Origin: Diphasiastrum complanatum
Lineage: Eukaryota; Streptophyta; Lycopodiopsida; Lycopodiales; Lycopodiaceae
DNA: 64,000 nt
NCBI GenBank assembly: GCA_029204225.1
Contig: CM055102.1
Coordinates: 33,261,585 to 33,325,584, forward strand
Direction: 5' to 3'
Shown here piece by piece: positions 22,040 through 33,367 of this stretch (position 1 is its first letter; each line of letters starts with the position of its first letter). Under the pieces are notes generated by a model. It did not search any database and was not told where the DNA came from. It saw only the letters and a program-made list of their open reading frames with translations. A program made the translations under genes and the position numbers.

Positions 22040-23288
22040 GGATGATGAACTACCAGATGCTGCGTTGTTCTATGTTGAAGCAGTACCTGAGTGGGCAGCA
22101 GATATTGTTGAGTACCTGATGCTAGGACAACCGAATGACTCTTTGACAAAAGTACAGAAAAGACAATTGATTCATAAGGCTCAGCCTTATCAATTAATTG
22201 CAGGACAATTGTATCGTCGTGGATCAGATAATATTTTATGAAGATGTGTTTTACCGCATGAAGTACCAGATTTAATCATGTGTTCACATGATGGCATGGG
22301 TGGAAGACACTTCTCTGCAGATATTACTATTCGCAAGCTTTTGCAATCCGGTTGTTGGTGGCCTACATTTCATAAGGACACAGAAAATTTTATTCAAACA
22401 TGTGATGTCTGCCAGCGAGCACGACGGCCTACTCGACAGAATCATGAACCCTTACATCCGGTTTTATTGCAAGCACCATTTGAAAAATGGGGACTGGATT
22501 ATGTTGGTCCTATTCATCCCGCTACGCAAGGATCTCAGGCCCGATACATTATCGTCGCAACTGATTATATGACCAAGTGGGTTGAAGCCAAAGCTGTCAG
22601 AGTGGTTGATGCGAAATCTACGGCCAAGTTTCTATATGAAAATATTATAATCAGATTTGGATGTCCGATCGAAATTGTTAGTGATCGGGGTACACACTTT
22701 ATTAATCAAACAATAAAGTGTTTACTGGAAGATTTTTTTGTTAGACACAGATTTAGTACTCCCTATTATCCCAGAGGGAATGGCCAAGCTGAATCTTCCA
22801 ATGAGATTCTCTGCACCATTATGACAAAGACAGTTGAGGCGAGTCGGTTTGATTGGAAACATAAACTGTATGCAGCATTATGGGCATTCAGAACCGCTTA
22901 CAAAAATAGTACAAATCAAACACCTTGTCAACCGGTTTATGGTCAAGATGTTGTTATGCCAATTGAATTTTTAATCCCATCTTTACGCATAGCAGCAACA
23001 GAACGATTAAATGATAATCAGTCTTTACAACTTCGTCATGAAGCGTTGCACAAATTATGTGAAACCCGATTGATGGCAGTTCATGCCTTAGCAGCAGAGA
23101 AAGCCCGCCGCAAGGCATGGCACGATCGTCGATTGCACAAGAAAGATATGGAAGCAGGAGATCTTGCATTGATGTACAAAACCAAGCTGATCAAGGTTAA
23201 GTTGAAGTTTACTGGTGAAGGCCCGTATAAAGTGAAGGAAATCCTGAACTATGGCGCAGTAATTCTTGAGCACTTGGATGGAAAATGA
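22040..23288 (+). pseudogene. Gypsy-1 integrase
   Basis: An HHCC zinc finger (H-x-GMGG-H near 22290, CDVC near 22404) precedes the rve core. D-D-E residues lie in GLDYVGP (22494), VSDRGTHF (22678) and GNGQAESSNE (22780). A GPYKVKEI C-terminal segment follows near 23220. A TGA at 22239 breaks the N-terminus; from 22278 to 23288 the frame is open. No chromodomain is seen. Confidence 0.9.
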
Positions 23289-24180
23289 TTTGATACTCTG
23301 GTAAATGGCAGTCGATTATGCAAGTTTTGGCAGCCTGCTCCGCCAGCAAGCCTGATCTCAATAGATTTTTTCATTTTGTTTGTTTTCAATTTTTTTGTTT
23401 TCAGTAATTAATTTGCTAACTTTTTTTTTTGGAAAAAGACAGTTAAAAAAAAAAAAAAAAAAAAAAACAATAAGGGAAAGACTGATGAGCAAAAGTCAGG
23501 AAGTCATCAGCATAAGAAAAATGAAGCACAGTATTTTTATGGAAAATGCCTTAGAAAACCACTATTTTGGGCAGATTTGGCCAATACAGTATCAGAAACC
23601 TTCGCTGAGCTCTCAGACTATACATTCACTCTTGATTTATCTAAATTGAGGTGGGCGAAGGTTTATGACAAGAGAAAATTCAATTTTTGAGTCAGGCAAA
23701 TGTTCAGTGATATGCCATTTTGGGAACCTTCATCGAGCATCATAACCTCATTATGAACCTTCACCGACCTGCTAGATGATCTTAAAATGTCAAAATTAGA
23801 TTGTCCATAGGTTCAGATTGTGAAAAAAATGCATTTATGATAGTACTTGGGCAAAGGACCCTCTTGGGCGAAGGTTCATCCTTCGTCAGCCCTGGAAAAC
23901 GTTCGTCTGATAGGTTCAGATCCCTAAAAACCTTCGCCGAGATTTTTATAGCCTATTTCTACAATACTGTACATGCCTATAAATTTTTGTTCAGAACTGA
24001 TCAGCCCAACTACTATTCAGTGTAATGGAACCACCAAATTCACCTATAAGTTGGCTGAATTCGATTCATTCCTCGCTTGTGGTAGCGAAGCTCTTGCAAA
24101 TTTTTCTTGCGACCAAAGCCTTCCAAAATTTCTGCATTGCCTTCTGAGACACTTTCATGCGTTTATAATTCCTTTTTGAT
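23289..24180 (+). other. Spacer between integrase and accessory ORF in Gypsy-1
   Basis: It contains an A-tract of about 23 bases near 23445 and a cluster of short repeats related to AACCTTCGCCGAG in both orientations between about 23597 and 23945. No convincing ORF. It may hold splice or promoter signals for the downstream ORF, but this is inference. Confidence 0.5.
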
Positions 24181-24185
24181 CATCA

Positions 24186-27106
24186 TGTCTTCTACCGATA
24201 CTTTCTAGTCTCCGTGCTATGCTATCCATCGTGATGTCCCATCTGCAACGGACATCACGATTGTTCCTAGCACAAGCATGGTCACTCAGTGGATGACCCT
24301 TGTGGAGCCTCTACTTACTGCAATGGGTATTCATGAGAGAGCCTTTTCGGGACGCATCAATATGGATTTCATCACTCTTGCCTTCAGTACGTGGAAGAAA
24401 GAGAAATCCAGGTTTTATATCACCTTCCAAGGAGCCAAACACAAAGTGCGCGTCGTTGAGGCCGCACTTGTAGCTATAGGAATCTCATCTGGTACACAAG
24501 CCTCACCCAATCACAAGCACGCCAAACAGGCTGTCAAGCCATACATTGACCTCACCAACGATCTGCACTGGACTAATGATGGCTACCTTCTGGAAGCCAT
24601 CACTGAGCCCTCCATCCACGCCGCTGCCCAGTTGTTGAATCATTTTTTGATGGTTGGCAACCTCAGGAAAGACCGCATCACATCTCAAATCCTTCACAAG
24701 ATAGTGGAGTCCCACACAAAGTTGGCCAAAGCCCCTCTTGAACAATATTAACTGGTTCAAGATTGTTTCTGGTGAGCTCAAGCGAGCTATTAAGGCCAAT
24801 ACAAAGCAGCAGTTCGCCGCTGGCTCTCTATTGTCCCTCTTAGCCGCTTCTCACTTAGAAAACAAAATCCACAGCTTCCACCTAGATTCTGTGCTTTCAG
24901 TTTACGAAGAATTACCGGCCGAGTCATCTCATCAGGCCTCAAGTTCTCATAGTCGTCGTTGTCCACGCAGTGAGATCGTAATTCCTGACTCGCCTTCCGC
25001 GTCACGACGTCACACTAGGCATACCTCGTCAGTTGCGCTTTCACCCCCTACTGCTGTTTGCACTGAACTTTCCATTCCCCTCACCTCTGATGCTTCCCTC
25101 GCCTCTGCTCCCATACAAGGACAGTCTGTGGCCATTGGGCCTACCATTCCCGTCACAGCTGCCCAGGCCACCTCACCCTCGCACACCGAAGCAACCTCAC
25201 CCAACACACAGTTCTTCATGGATATGTTCGATGATTCCGACCCCCTTGGGGCCACCAAAATCTTTGAAATGCCCTAGAGCCCAGTGCCCTTTGAACCCCA
25301 ATCCCGTAAAAGAGGATTTGGGCATATCCATGAATCTATTGTTGGTGTCGAAGATGCCAGTCAGCAACCACCCACACAGGGTAGCCCAGCCACACTTCGA
25401 GTCGACACAGCTGTAAAGTCACCAAAGCAGTTCGACGCCACGGTGCCTGAAGGGTTTGAAGAAGAGGATATTTTTGAAGAAGAAGAGACCTTAGCACCTA
25501 TTCCACGCCTACCAAGGATAGTACCATCAGGGTCTCCTGCTGCTGCCACCTCCACGACCGTCGATTCTGGTGATGCTCTAGGGTTAGTTTCCAGCCTTGG
25601 GCAAGTGATCCAGTCTATGCTGGATAAGAAGAAGGAAATGGAGCAGAGGATCTCTGATCTAGGATCCGAAAACACTCTGATCAGCCAGAAAATTGTCCAG
25701 CTGGATCGAGAGGTGAAGATAGCCAAGCAACATGAAGAAAAGGCTGAAAGTGAAAAGACATTGGCCCAGCAACAAGCTGATCGTTTGGAAACCTACATCA
25801 GCTCCCTGCAAAACGCCCTGACAACCGCACAAGATCAGGTAGATAAGGTAGTGCAAGAGGCCAAGCAACAGGTGCAGCTGCTGAAGGGACAACTACAGAT
25901 GGCCGAACAAGATCGCACACGGCTTCACGGTGAATTAGATGCGACCACCCTTGAGCGTGATGCCTATCTACAAACACAAATACCCGATCATCCGATCACA
26001 CAGACGAAGATTGTATATTTGTTCAAGAAAGTGGAAACATACAAAGTGGCCCTTCAGTAATTCCATAGGTTCAAAGGAGTAGCTTCAACCGAGTTGGCAA
26101 AGGCAAAAGAGACCATCGACGCCTATGAAAAAGCCATCGTTCAAGTGTTGGAAGCCGGGCCACAAATCCCCGTCTCGGTCATGCCGCAATTCTCCCCTTC
26201 GCGCCAAGAAGCTGTACAAATGGATACAGGGGTTGATTCGAGCATGGACCAGGGGGGAGCTCTAGATCTAGCAGATCAACCGTCAACTATACCGGCAGTA
26301 CAAGCGGGTCCATCCTCATCAAGGACAAGCCATTTATTCAAAAGGCCCATCAGCGTCGAGGACCAGATCCAGACCTTCTTAAAGCAGCATCCACATGAGT
26401 CCTCGCGTGGTGGATGGGTTCTCAAATTTAAGACCTCCGAGATCAAGGCCGACAAAGAATTGGACAAAATACCTGCACTGGGAGAGCAACCGACATGGAG
26501 AATCACGGTTTTTGAGAAAACTCCGGAATCAATTAGGAGTTACGTCGCCAGCCCTCGCCAGTTGCGGGTAGATCCTTATTACGTGCCAATGCCGCGAAGA
26601 CAAAAATGGAAAGATTTGGGATTGGCTATGGATAAAATCACCATCCATACGTCCAATTGGCCAATCATCCATCAGCCTTACAGCTGGAACATTTTAGTGG
26701 ATTCCATCGGGCCTGACAAGCATATCAAAGAGAGTATGTCCACTCTCCAGATCCAACGGTGCGACAATCGGCAATGTTTGCAAAAGATCTAACTCTGTTG
26801 GCGTCAGTGGCAACCAAATGGGACGATTGTCTTCCTACTCTGGCTTTCGATCAAAATAAGTCGATGGCCTCAGAGCAAATCAAAGATCAGCTGCCGATTG
26901 CTCGACTGTATTTCCGTGCGGCTATGATGGGAGGCTCTTGGGAATCCCGCTTCACCTCATGGACAACTTCCAAGTGGATTGTCGGAGCCCACCGTTGTTT
27001 CCTGCCGCATAATTTGGATCTCAATACTGCATGCCTTGACTTTATGGAGAAGGTGCAGTATCCTTTAATTAAGATTCGGCGTGAAGCCAATAAAAGTCCC
27101 CAATAA
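24186..27106 (+). pseudogene. Accessory 3' ORF of Gypsy-1, unknown function, with coiled coil
   Basis: An ORF of about 970 codons between integrase and the 3' LTR, broken by a few stops or shifts (near 24207, 24748, 25275, 26058 and 26760). In order it has an N-terminal globular part (WMTLVEPLL..., about 24280-24900), a Ser/Pro/Thr-rich region (24900-25270), an acidic stretch (EEEDIFEEEE, 25460), a heptad-like Gln/Glu/Lys coiled coil (25600-26120), then a C-terminal domain with W-D-x-C-x5-F-x-Q-N-K-x8-D-Q-L-P (26815-26900). It occupies the place where Athila-type elements carry env-like ORFs, but I see no signal peptide or membrane helix. A second diverged copy of the C-terminal domain lies at 28888-29297. 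Confidence 0.75.
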
Positions 27107-27156
27107 CTGCATATTGCAGGTGTCATGGGACCGCCACCAGTTTTGGTAGGGGATAC

Positions 27157-27918
27157 TGTTGGAGGGTTTGCGGATCCCAAGGCAACCCTAACCATAGTTA
27201 ATAAGTGAGAGGGATTTGGCACCCTGCGTGTGTAAGTCCAACCCAATGATCACATATTTATTTGATTGATTAGTTAAAAGTTAATAAAAGGACTTTTGGC
27301 CTTTTTGGGGACTTTTGATGTCGCAGGGCCTAAATGTCAAGTTAGTGAATAAAGTTGGGTTTCCCTCCAATTTTGATGGTTCCCGCACTTTTTTAAATTT
27401 GAATAAAAAGGGAGGCAAGATTGGACCAATAGGATTCAGAGGCCAGGGTCCTCCTCTCTAATATAAAATGGGACCAACTTGAGTTGCTCCTCATGTTCAT
27501 TTCCTCATTTCAATAAACAGATTGGTTCTCTTTAGGAATGGATTGATGAATGTCCTTGCTCTTCCTTCCTTTTTCTCCATTTCTCATGTTTTCTTTGAAT
27601 TTTGCTAATTGTTGGATCTGATCATTATTGGGATTGATATTTCTTATGCTTTTTGTGAGAGAGAAAGGGAGAGAGAGAAGAGTAAGTTTCTATCATTGTT
27701 GTGGATTTAGGGTTAATGGAAGTAGGGTTAATGGATGTAGTGTTAATGCTTAGTGTTAATGGATGTTTGTGTTAGATCCTCCATTTATGTTGAAATCTGA
27801 ACTATACTATCGCTCTCATGGGAATGAACCTCCGCGTGACAACTAACTCTGTCTCTTTGATGCTAGATTGACTAGATCTTGGATTCAGGTTAGGCAAGGA
27901 AAGAAACCCACTACAACA
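27157..27918 (+). repeat. 3' LTR of Gypsy-1
   Basis: It begins TGTTGGAGGGTTTGCGGATC after the purine run GGTAGGGGATAC and ends near CCACTACAACA. The same start occurs at 44787 and the remainder, shortened, at 50741-51035 in Gypsy-2, which defines the family. It holds a GA-rich run and a small TTAATGGATGTAG tandem around 27705-27770. The right end is approximate. Confidence 0.82.
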
Positions 27919-28880
27919 CAATTTTTCACTCTCAGTCTTTTTTTTTTTTTTGGCATAAAAAAATCACTTACAAGAATTTGCGGACCCTCAGAACATTGCC
28001 TCAAGAAATCGTCCTCAGTGTCCACGATTTGGTAAAAAAAAAACTCCGTGGCATGTGTTTTGTAAGACCACGTATGAGTATCTGTCAATAAACTTCAACC
28101 ATGGCATGTGTTTTGTAAGTCCATGAGTAGAAGCTTAAATAATAATAAAATAGCTTAAACTTAGATTTAGAACTTAGACTTAGGAAACTTAAGATTAGAA
28201 ATATTTTATCTTAAGTTTTCCTAAGTTAAGAAACTTTGAAATTCTAAATCCTAAGTTAGAAGTTCTAGAAACAGATTAGTCCCATAAGTTAGTAGACACT
28301 TATGGAAGACCCTCCATGCCATAAAAGGAGAGGTATTTGCATTGTAAACAACACTTTGTGATTAAGGTAAAATTACTATTGTGATTATCTTGCATTTCAT
28401 TGTGTTCCCATTGGAAGGTGCATAGCTTGAGGGAAGGTCCTCGGGCCTCCTCTTGCCTCCTTTAATGGGCCTTTAATTGTGGCATGGTTTTATTTGTTTA
28501 TTGCTTTGTTTAGCCGCAATTCATTATCTCCCTTTGGGTGTTACGTAGGATTTAGCAATCTTGCTAGTTGGGTTTGCCTTAGCAAGGAATTTTATTGTTG
28601 TTATTAATTAGCTTTATTTCCGTTTCAGGCACTAGTTGGGTAAGCCTTAGTGCTCTCATTCCTGTTGATTCTTTTCGTATTTTCGTTGAAGCTTGTTGTA
28701 GAAACTTAAAAAGTGGACGAATCTCTACATCCCTATACTACACCTGTAAGTAGATCTAGCCACCGCACACACTAGAAATACTTTCAATTTGGCTCCTGCG
28801 GTTTTACGGTAGATCCATCGTACTATTTGATGCCCAAGCGAAGATCTTGGTCAGCATTGAAGAATAAAGTCAGAAAAGGG
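27919..28880 (+). repeat. LTR-like DNA with possible TATA box and degenerate PBS
   Basis: CATAAAAGGAGAGG near 28320 resembles an LTR TATA box. TTTGGCTCCTGCGG near 28788 could be a decayed primer-binding site, since a retroelement coding remnant begins about 90 bp later. Boundaries and family not established. Repeated CTTAAG/CTTAG motifs fill 28150-28270. Confidence 0.35.
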
Positions 28881-28887
28881 TTGGAGC

Positions 28888-29297
28888 ATGGCCGTCGATT
28901 TCCAAAGGGCCCTCAACTGCTTTTTGATCGACGTAACTAACTCTCCAGATCCCATTATACTGGAAGCATACTATAATGTGGAGACATTGCTGACAACTGC
29001 AAAAGTGATAATCGGTGGGACATGTGCTTCGGCGAGTACTATTTCAACCAAAATAAAGCCTTCAAAACGCCGGCCATCGTGGATCAAATTCCTCTTCTAT
29101 ACCAGACCTACCATCGCCTCTCTGCCACCTCTTTCGTCAATCTAGCGAGGTTGGAAAGATGGTATACGACGAAATTCTTGGAGGACATGCACCTAGGGTT
29201 CGGCCCAATACGCTCGCAATCCACAACACGCAACACATTGTGGACCTGTTTTGTAACTCAGATTTTACTCTCTTTATCCTCCTTTAATACTTTTTGA
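28888..29297 (+). pseudogene. Diverged second copy of the gypsy accessory ORF domain
   Basis: Two overlapping frames joined by a shift near 29010 give W-D-M-C-x5-F-N-Q-N-K-x8-D-Q-I-P. This is the same residues at the same spacing as W-D-D-C-x5-F-D-Q-N-K-x8-D-Q-L-P in the Gypsy-1 accessory ORF. The flanking TLL and tyrosine positions also align. Stops and the shift show it is decayed. No pol is adjacent. Confidence 0.6.
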
Positions 29298-31180
29298 GCA
29301 CACTCCACAAGATTACACTATTTCATCATTCACAACCTTATGGCACTAGTAGATAGCAAAAAATATGTGGAGCTATGCATCAAAGCCATCCACAATAAAA
29401 TTCAAAGATATCACATTAGCATTACTTTAAAGCCCTTAACATTACCATTCCAAAAATTAACATTGCACTTTTATCGTTCCACATGTGGTGAGGTGGTGTA
29501 TCATGCTTGAGTTCTTGCCCACCTAGGTTTGATTCTCTATGATCCCATGGGTTGATAATACCAAGAAGCAATAGCACCACACTTTTAACATTACAAGCCT
29601 ACTTTTGCTTGCTAGACTTGTAAAAATAAGCTTGAAGCCCTTGTACACTCATTATCTAGAACCTAATGCCTTCAACAATCTACCATAATGTACATAAAGT
29701 AAGAGAACTAAGGCTTATTCATACATTATGCATCACTTAAGTGACTCAACCAACAAAAGAATGAAAGAAAGCAAGGAGGCCAGAATGAGGATAACTTCTA
29801 CAAGATGGGCTCTTTTATATAAAGAGAGATATCAAACTAAGCTCAATGTAATTGGCTAAAACTATATTTTATGATAAGGATGACAATTCTAAGCCAATCA
29901 TAGAGCTTCATTTAACATAAGCTTTAAACCTTAGACTACACTAAGCTACACAATGCCATTTTAGTTAGGTGTGGATGTCGTCATGTTTTCCTAACTATTG
30001 CTCGCAAGTTGGGCTTACATATTGCTCTCATTGCCTTGGATCCAAAATTTGTGCCCTACAAATCTTCCTTGGGAATTACTTACCAACAATATGATTGCAA
30101 TTAGAGGCATGACCTTGATTATAAGGACAAAAGCTTAACATGTAGGAATGAACTTGTTTTAAGGGGTTTGATCTTAATCCATTTCACCACTACAAAAAAA
30201 TAAAACACTAACAAGAACACTAGTACATTGACAACTATCTAAGAAGACAAAATGGTAAGGGACAAAAGGTAGAACACCTCAACCATAAAACAATGGAAAA
30301 TGATTGTATGTGTGTACTTGTGGTACATTGAGCATTACAAGTATTCACCTTGTGTAGCATCTTGGATGTTAAAGTTTTCTTGGGTTCTATTGACAACTTA
30401 CATAGGTTGGTAGAGATATGGACGATCAGTGCACCTTCATGTCCTGAACGTACACACGCAAGAGCCAAAGGGAGTAGTCGAGGGTACAAATATTTTTTTT
30501 TTGACACAGACTTCACCAAACCGAAAAAGGACAACTTAATAATGAGAAAAGAAGTGGTCCCAAAGTAGAAGCTTGTTTGCGTTAGGCAAGAGGCTCGAGC
30601 TGGCTATAACACTTTTGAGTGTAACATGTAGAAAGATTATAACCATGGGCATGTTCATGTTGGTGGGTTGTTAACAACTGTAGAACCTGCTCACAAAGTG
30701 GATTTTAGAAACAAATTTACACTTGCACAGGAGCAGAAGGGAGGGAAGGTCATGATCCTTCAACATGCCATAGTTGGTGTCTTATGTGCTACAATCTCTC
30801 TCTCTCTCTCTCTTTACTTTTTTCTATTGAATGTGCTTATTTTTCTCTTGTATGCCAAGTGTGCTTATTTTTATAAAATTCCACCTAAATGCTTTCATGA
30901 TTGAGGAAGGAAGTTAGGGCATGTAATGCTCCACCTTTGATTTAAAAAAGTAAAAGAAAATCACCACTATTTTTAAGAGTCACGACTTTTGTTTGTGGGC
31001 CGTGGCATAGGAGCAGAAAAAGATATGGAGCCATAAATATTGAAGACCTTCAGAAATTTGTTTTATGAAGAAAGTCATATTTAGTTTTGGAAATTGGCAC
31101 TGAATATATTCTCCCCTTAAAATGAACGAGCAAAGCAGAGGGAATTCTTAAAAACTTAAATAAACAAATAAATAAATATA
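29298..31180. other. Region without recognised genes
   Basis: AT-rich. A (CT)n run lies at about 30789-30811. Short frames on both strands lack domains. Probably intergenic DNA between the repeat cluster and the GlcAT14 promoter. Confidence 0.45.
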
Positions 31181-32775
31181 TATTTAATTACTCAATTGTT
31201 TATAACCACCGCAGTTCCACCAGCAAACCCAATCCCTTACTTTTTCCTTACCTTTCTTCTTGACACTTGGAAGTCGCGCCTTTCCAAGCTGCCACTTCTC
31301 GCGTAACTTTCAAGCTTTCAACCTGCAGGCTGGCTCCCGCACACCATCGGCGTGACCAAACTTGGTGGTTCACGCCCGCTAATTTGACTGGCACGTGACC
31401 TATCCGACAGAAAACGACCCGAACACCCCCGGAGGTCCCATCCTCACTTATGACTGGGCCTGGCCCCCCAACCTCCTCTCTCGCTTAAGGACGCACTTCA
31501 AATTTAAGTCACTCTGTCCTGGATGGCAGCCATTCGTCCAGACGAATTGTCGATGTCGTCGTGGCAGAATCTGAATGGTGACGGGAAAATCCAACGGTGG
31601 CTAGGGGTATGCCAGTAAGAGAAGGCCCCCCCCTCAGAATGAGCAGTTGGACGTGCAGATCTAGGTTTCAGAATGACGGGTTGAAATGCTTTCTGACACT
31701 GGTTGAAAGGAGGGTCCTACTGCCGGGAGGGTCCGACGGGGAAGTGTTCACACGTCAAAATGCAGGGGTGGGACAAATTTGAACGCCACCACTTGACGAC
31801 CCCCTCCCCCCCCCCCACCCGCCTTTTTTCCTCCTCTTCTCTTTCTTGCCTCTGTTTTTTTTTAATTTTTGAAGGCTCTTTGTTGTTTGCTTTTGCTTTG
31901 ATTTTGTTTTTGCTTTTACTCTCGTTTACGTCGTGGGAGGCCATCATCCTCCTCGTCCTCCTCGTATCCGCCATCGCTCGCTCGCTCGCCTTCTGCATTA
32001 TCCTCGGATTCCTCCATGGATCGTGCCTCAGTCAGCAGCGTGAGCAATGGCTTATTCGTTCATTTCACTCTTCCACCCTCGTTTTTCAGCAGCAGAAGAA
32101 TGTTTTAAGGCGCGGATGCTTTCTTTCTGCTCATCTTATTCATTGCCCGGTTTGTTGAAAATTTTCACCAAATCGGACCTCCGCTTCTGGCCTTTGTTTT
32201 ATGCAGATATTCATTGAATGCTATGTTTTTCAGCGTTGGCTGTTATGTCCGTGCTGCTTGGCAGGTCGTGGTGGTGTGGAGCCTCTAGAAGCTTCTTGCA
32301 TGCAGAGGCTCTGCATGTACAATTTCATGTACAGCTGCCTTTTTGAAGCATTTATGTCAGTCAGTGTATTATCTCTGAACTGCGAGGAATCATATCGATC
32401 CGTACAGCAGAATTATCATGTCATTAGCGTGATGATTCGTTTCCCTTATATATCTGAACAGAAGTCTTTTTAATTTCAGCACTTTACGTACGATTTGCAG
32501 AAGCAGCACCTGACCTTCATTTCCGTGCTACTTTTGCTCTAGAACTCCGTGACTTGAGTTAATTAGAAAGTTGGACACCGCGTTATCAATTCTTTGCCAC
32601 TGCTTGCAGACTATATTTCTATCTGCTGCAAATCACTAAGCAAGTGTTAGATAGCAATTCTTATGTAGAGCGAGATTTTGACTCATAGAGATTTTTTTGT
32701 ATCTGTTCCTCTTTTAGTTTCAATACCTAAAGATATTCATTCACGTTATTCTTACTGTTTTCCCAAAGAAATGGG
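31181..32775 (+). promoter_or_regulatory. Presumed promoter and 5' UTR (with likely intron) of the GlcAT14 gene
   Basis: GC content rises at 31200-31800 and pyrimidine-rich tracts at 31800-31960 look like a plant 5' UTR. A G-box lies at 31392. A possible 5' UTR donor (CAGCGTGAGC near 32038) and an acceptor TTTTCCCAAAG just before the ATG suggest a leader intron of about 0.7 kb. The transcription start is not visible. Confidence 0.45.
31392..31397. promoter_or_regulatory. G-box CACGTG upstream of GlcAT14
   Basis: GGCACGTGACC context, the strong bZIP/bHLH-binding form, about 1.4 kb before the coding start in the GC-richer putative promoter. Chance occurrence remains possible. Confidence 0.4.
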
Positions 32776-33367
32776 ATGAAAAACATACAGCTGCACACAT
32801 TCTCAGCAGATATGGAGCGAAAGTGGCTCTTGCCATTGATTGCCAGCTGCCTTGTGTCCATTAGTCTTTTTCTGCTTGCAACTTTAAGCATCGGAGCTTC
32901 CTCGGATAATAAGGCACAAGCGTCCTTGTTTCAGTTGTTTTCATCCACACAGATGGAAAGTCCTTCAGAGATGTACGGGGACTCCAATCTGGCCGAGGTG
33001 CCATCTCTCGAACCACCTTCTCCGCCCAGCCTAGCATATCTAATTTCAGGCACAAAGGGTGATGGCAACAGAATGAAAAGGACTCTCCAAGCGCTTTATC
33101 ATCCAAGGAATCATTATGTTCTGCATCTAGATTTGGAAGCGCCTCCTCGTGAACGAGTAGAGCTGGCAAGATATGTGAGGATGGAACCAACATTCCGCGA
33201 AGTAGGGAACGTGCATGTTGTTGGGAAGGCAAATTTGGTAACTTACAGGGGACCTACAATGGTTGCATGTACTCTGCATGCTGCTGCTATCTTATTACGA
33301 CGAAGCAAGGACTGGGATTGGTTCATAAATCTCAGCGCCTCCGATTACCCCCTCGTTACTCAAGATG
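32776..33367 (+). CDS. GlcAT14 exon 1
   Basis: Membrane anchor, stem and first half of the catalytic domain. It ends CAAGATG before donor GTCATT, phase 1. Confidence 0.93.

Larger units (their letters stand above)
18890..27918 (+). mobile_element. Ty3/gypsy LTR retrotransposon, 5'-truncated (Gypsy-1)
   Basis: The order gag end, PR, RT, RNase H, INT identifies Ty3/gypsy. No chromodomain is seen after integrase. A second ORF of nearly 3 kb follows, then a PPT-like purine run and a 3' LTR. No 5' LTR, PBS or full gag is present, so the left part is lost and no target duplication can be tested. Pol is broken mainly by point stops. Gypsy-2 at 43-51 kb is a close relative. Confidence 0.9.

Noticed and set aside
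25010-25892. Long minus-strand frames antisense to the Gypsy-1 accessory ORF
   Set aside because: Shadows of the plus-strand coding composition.
31597-32158. Frames upstream of GlcAT14
   Set aside because: They lie in the pyrimidine-rich presumed 5' UTR and contain no domain.
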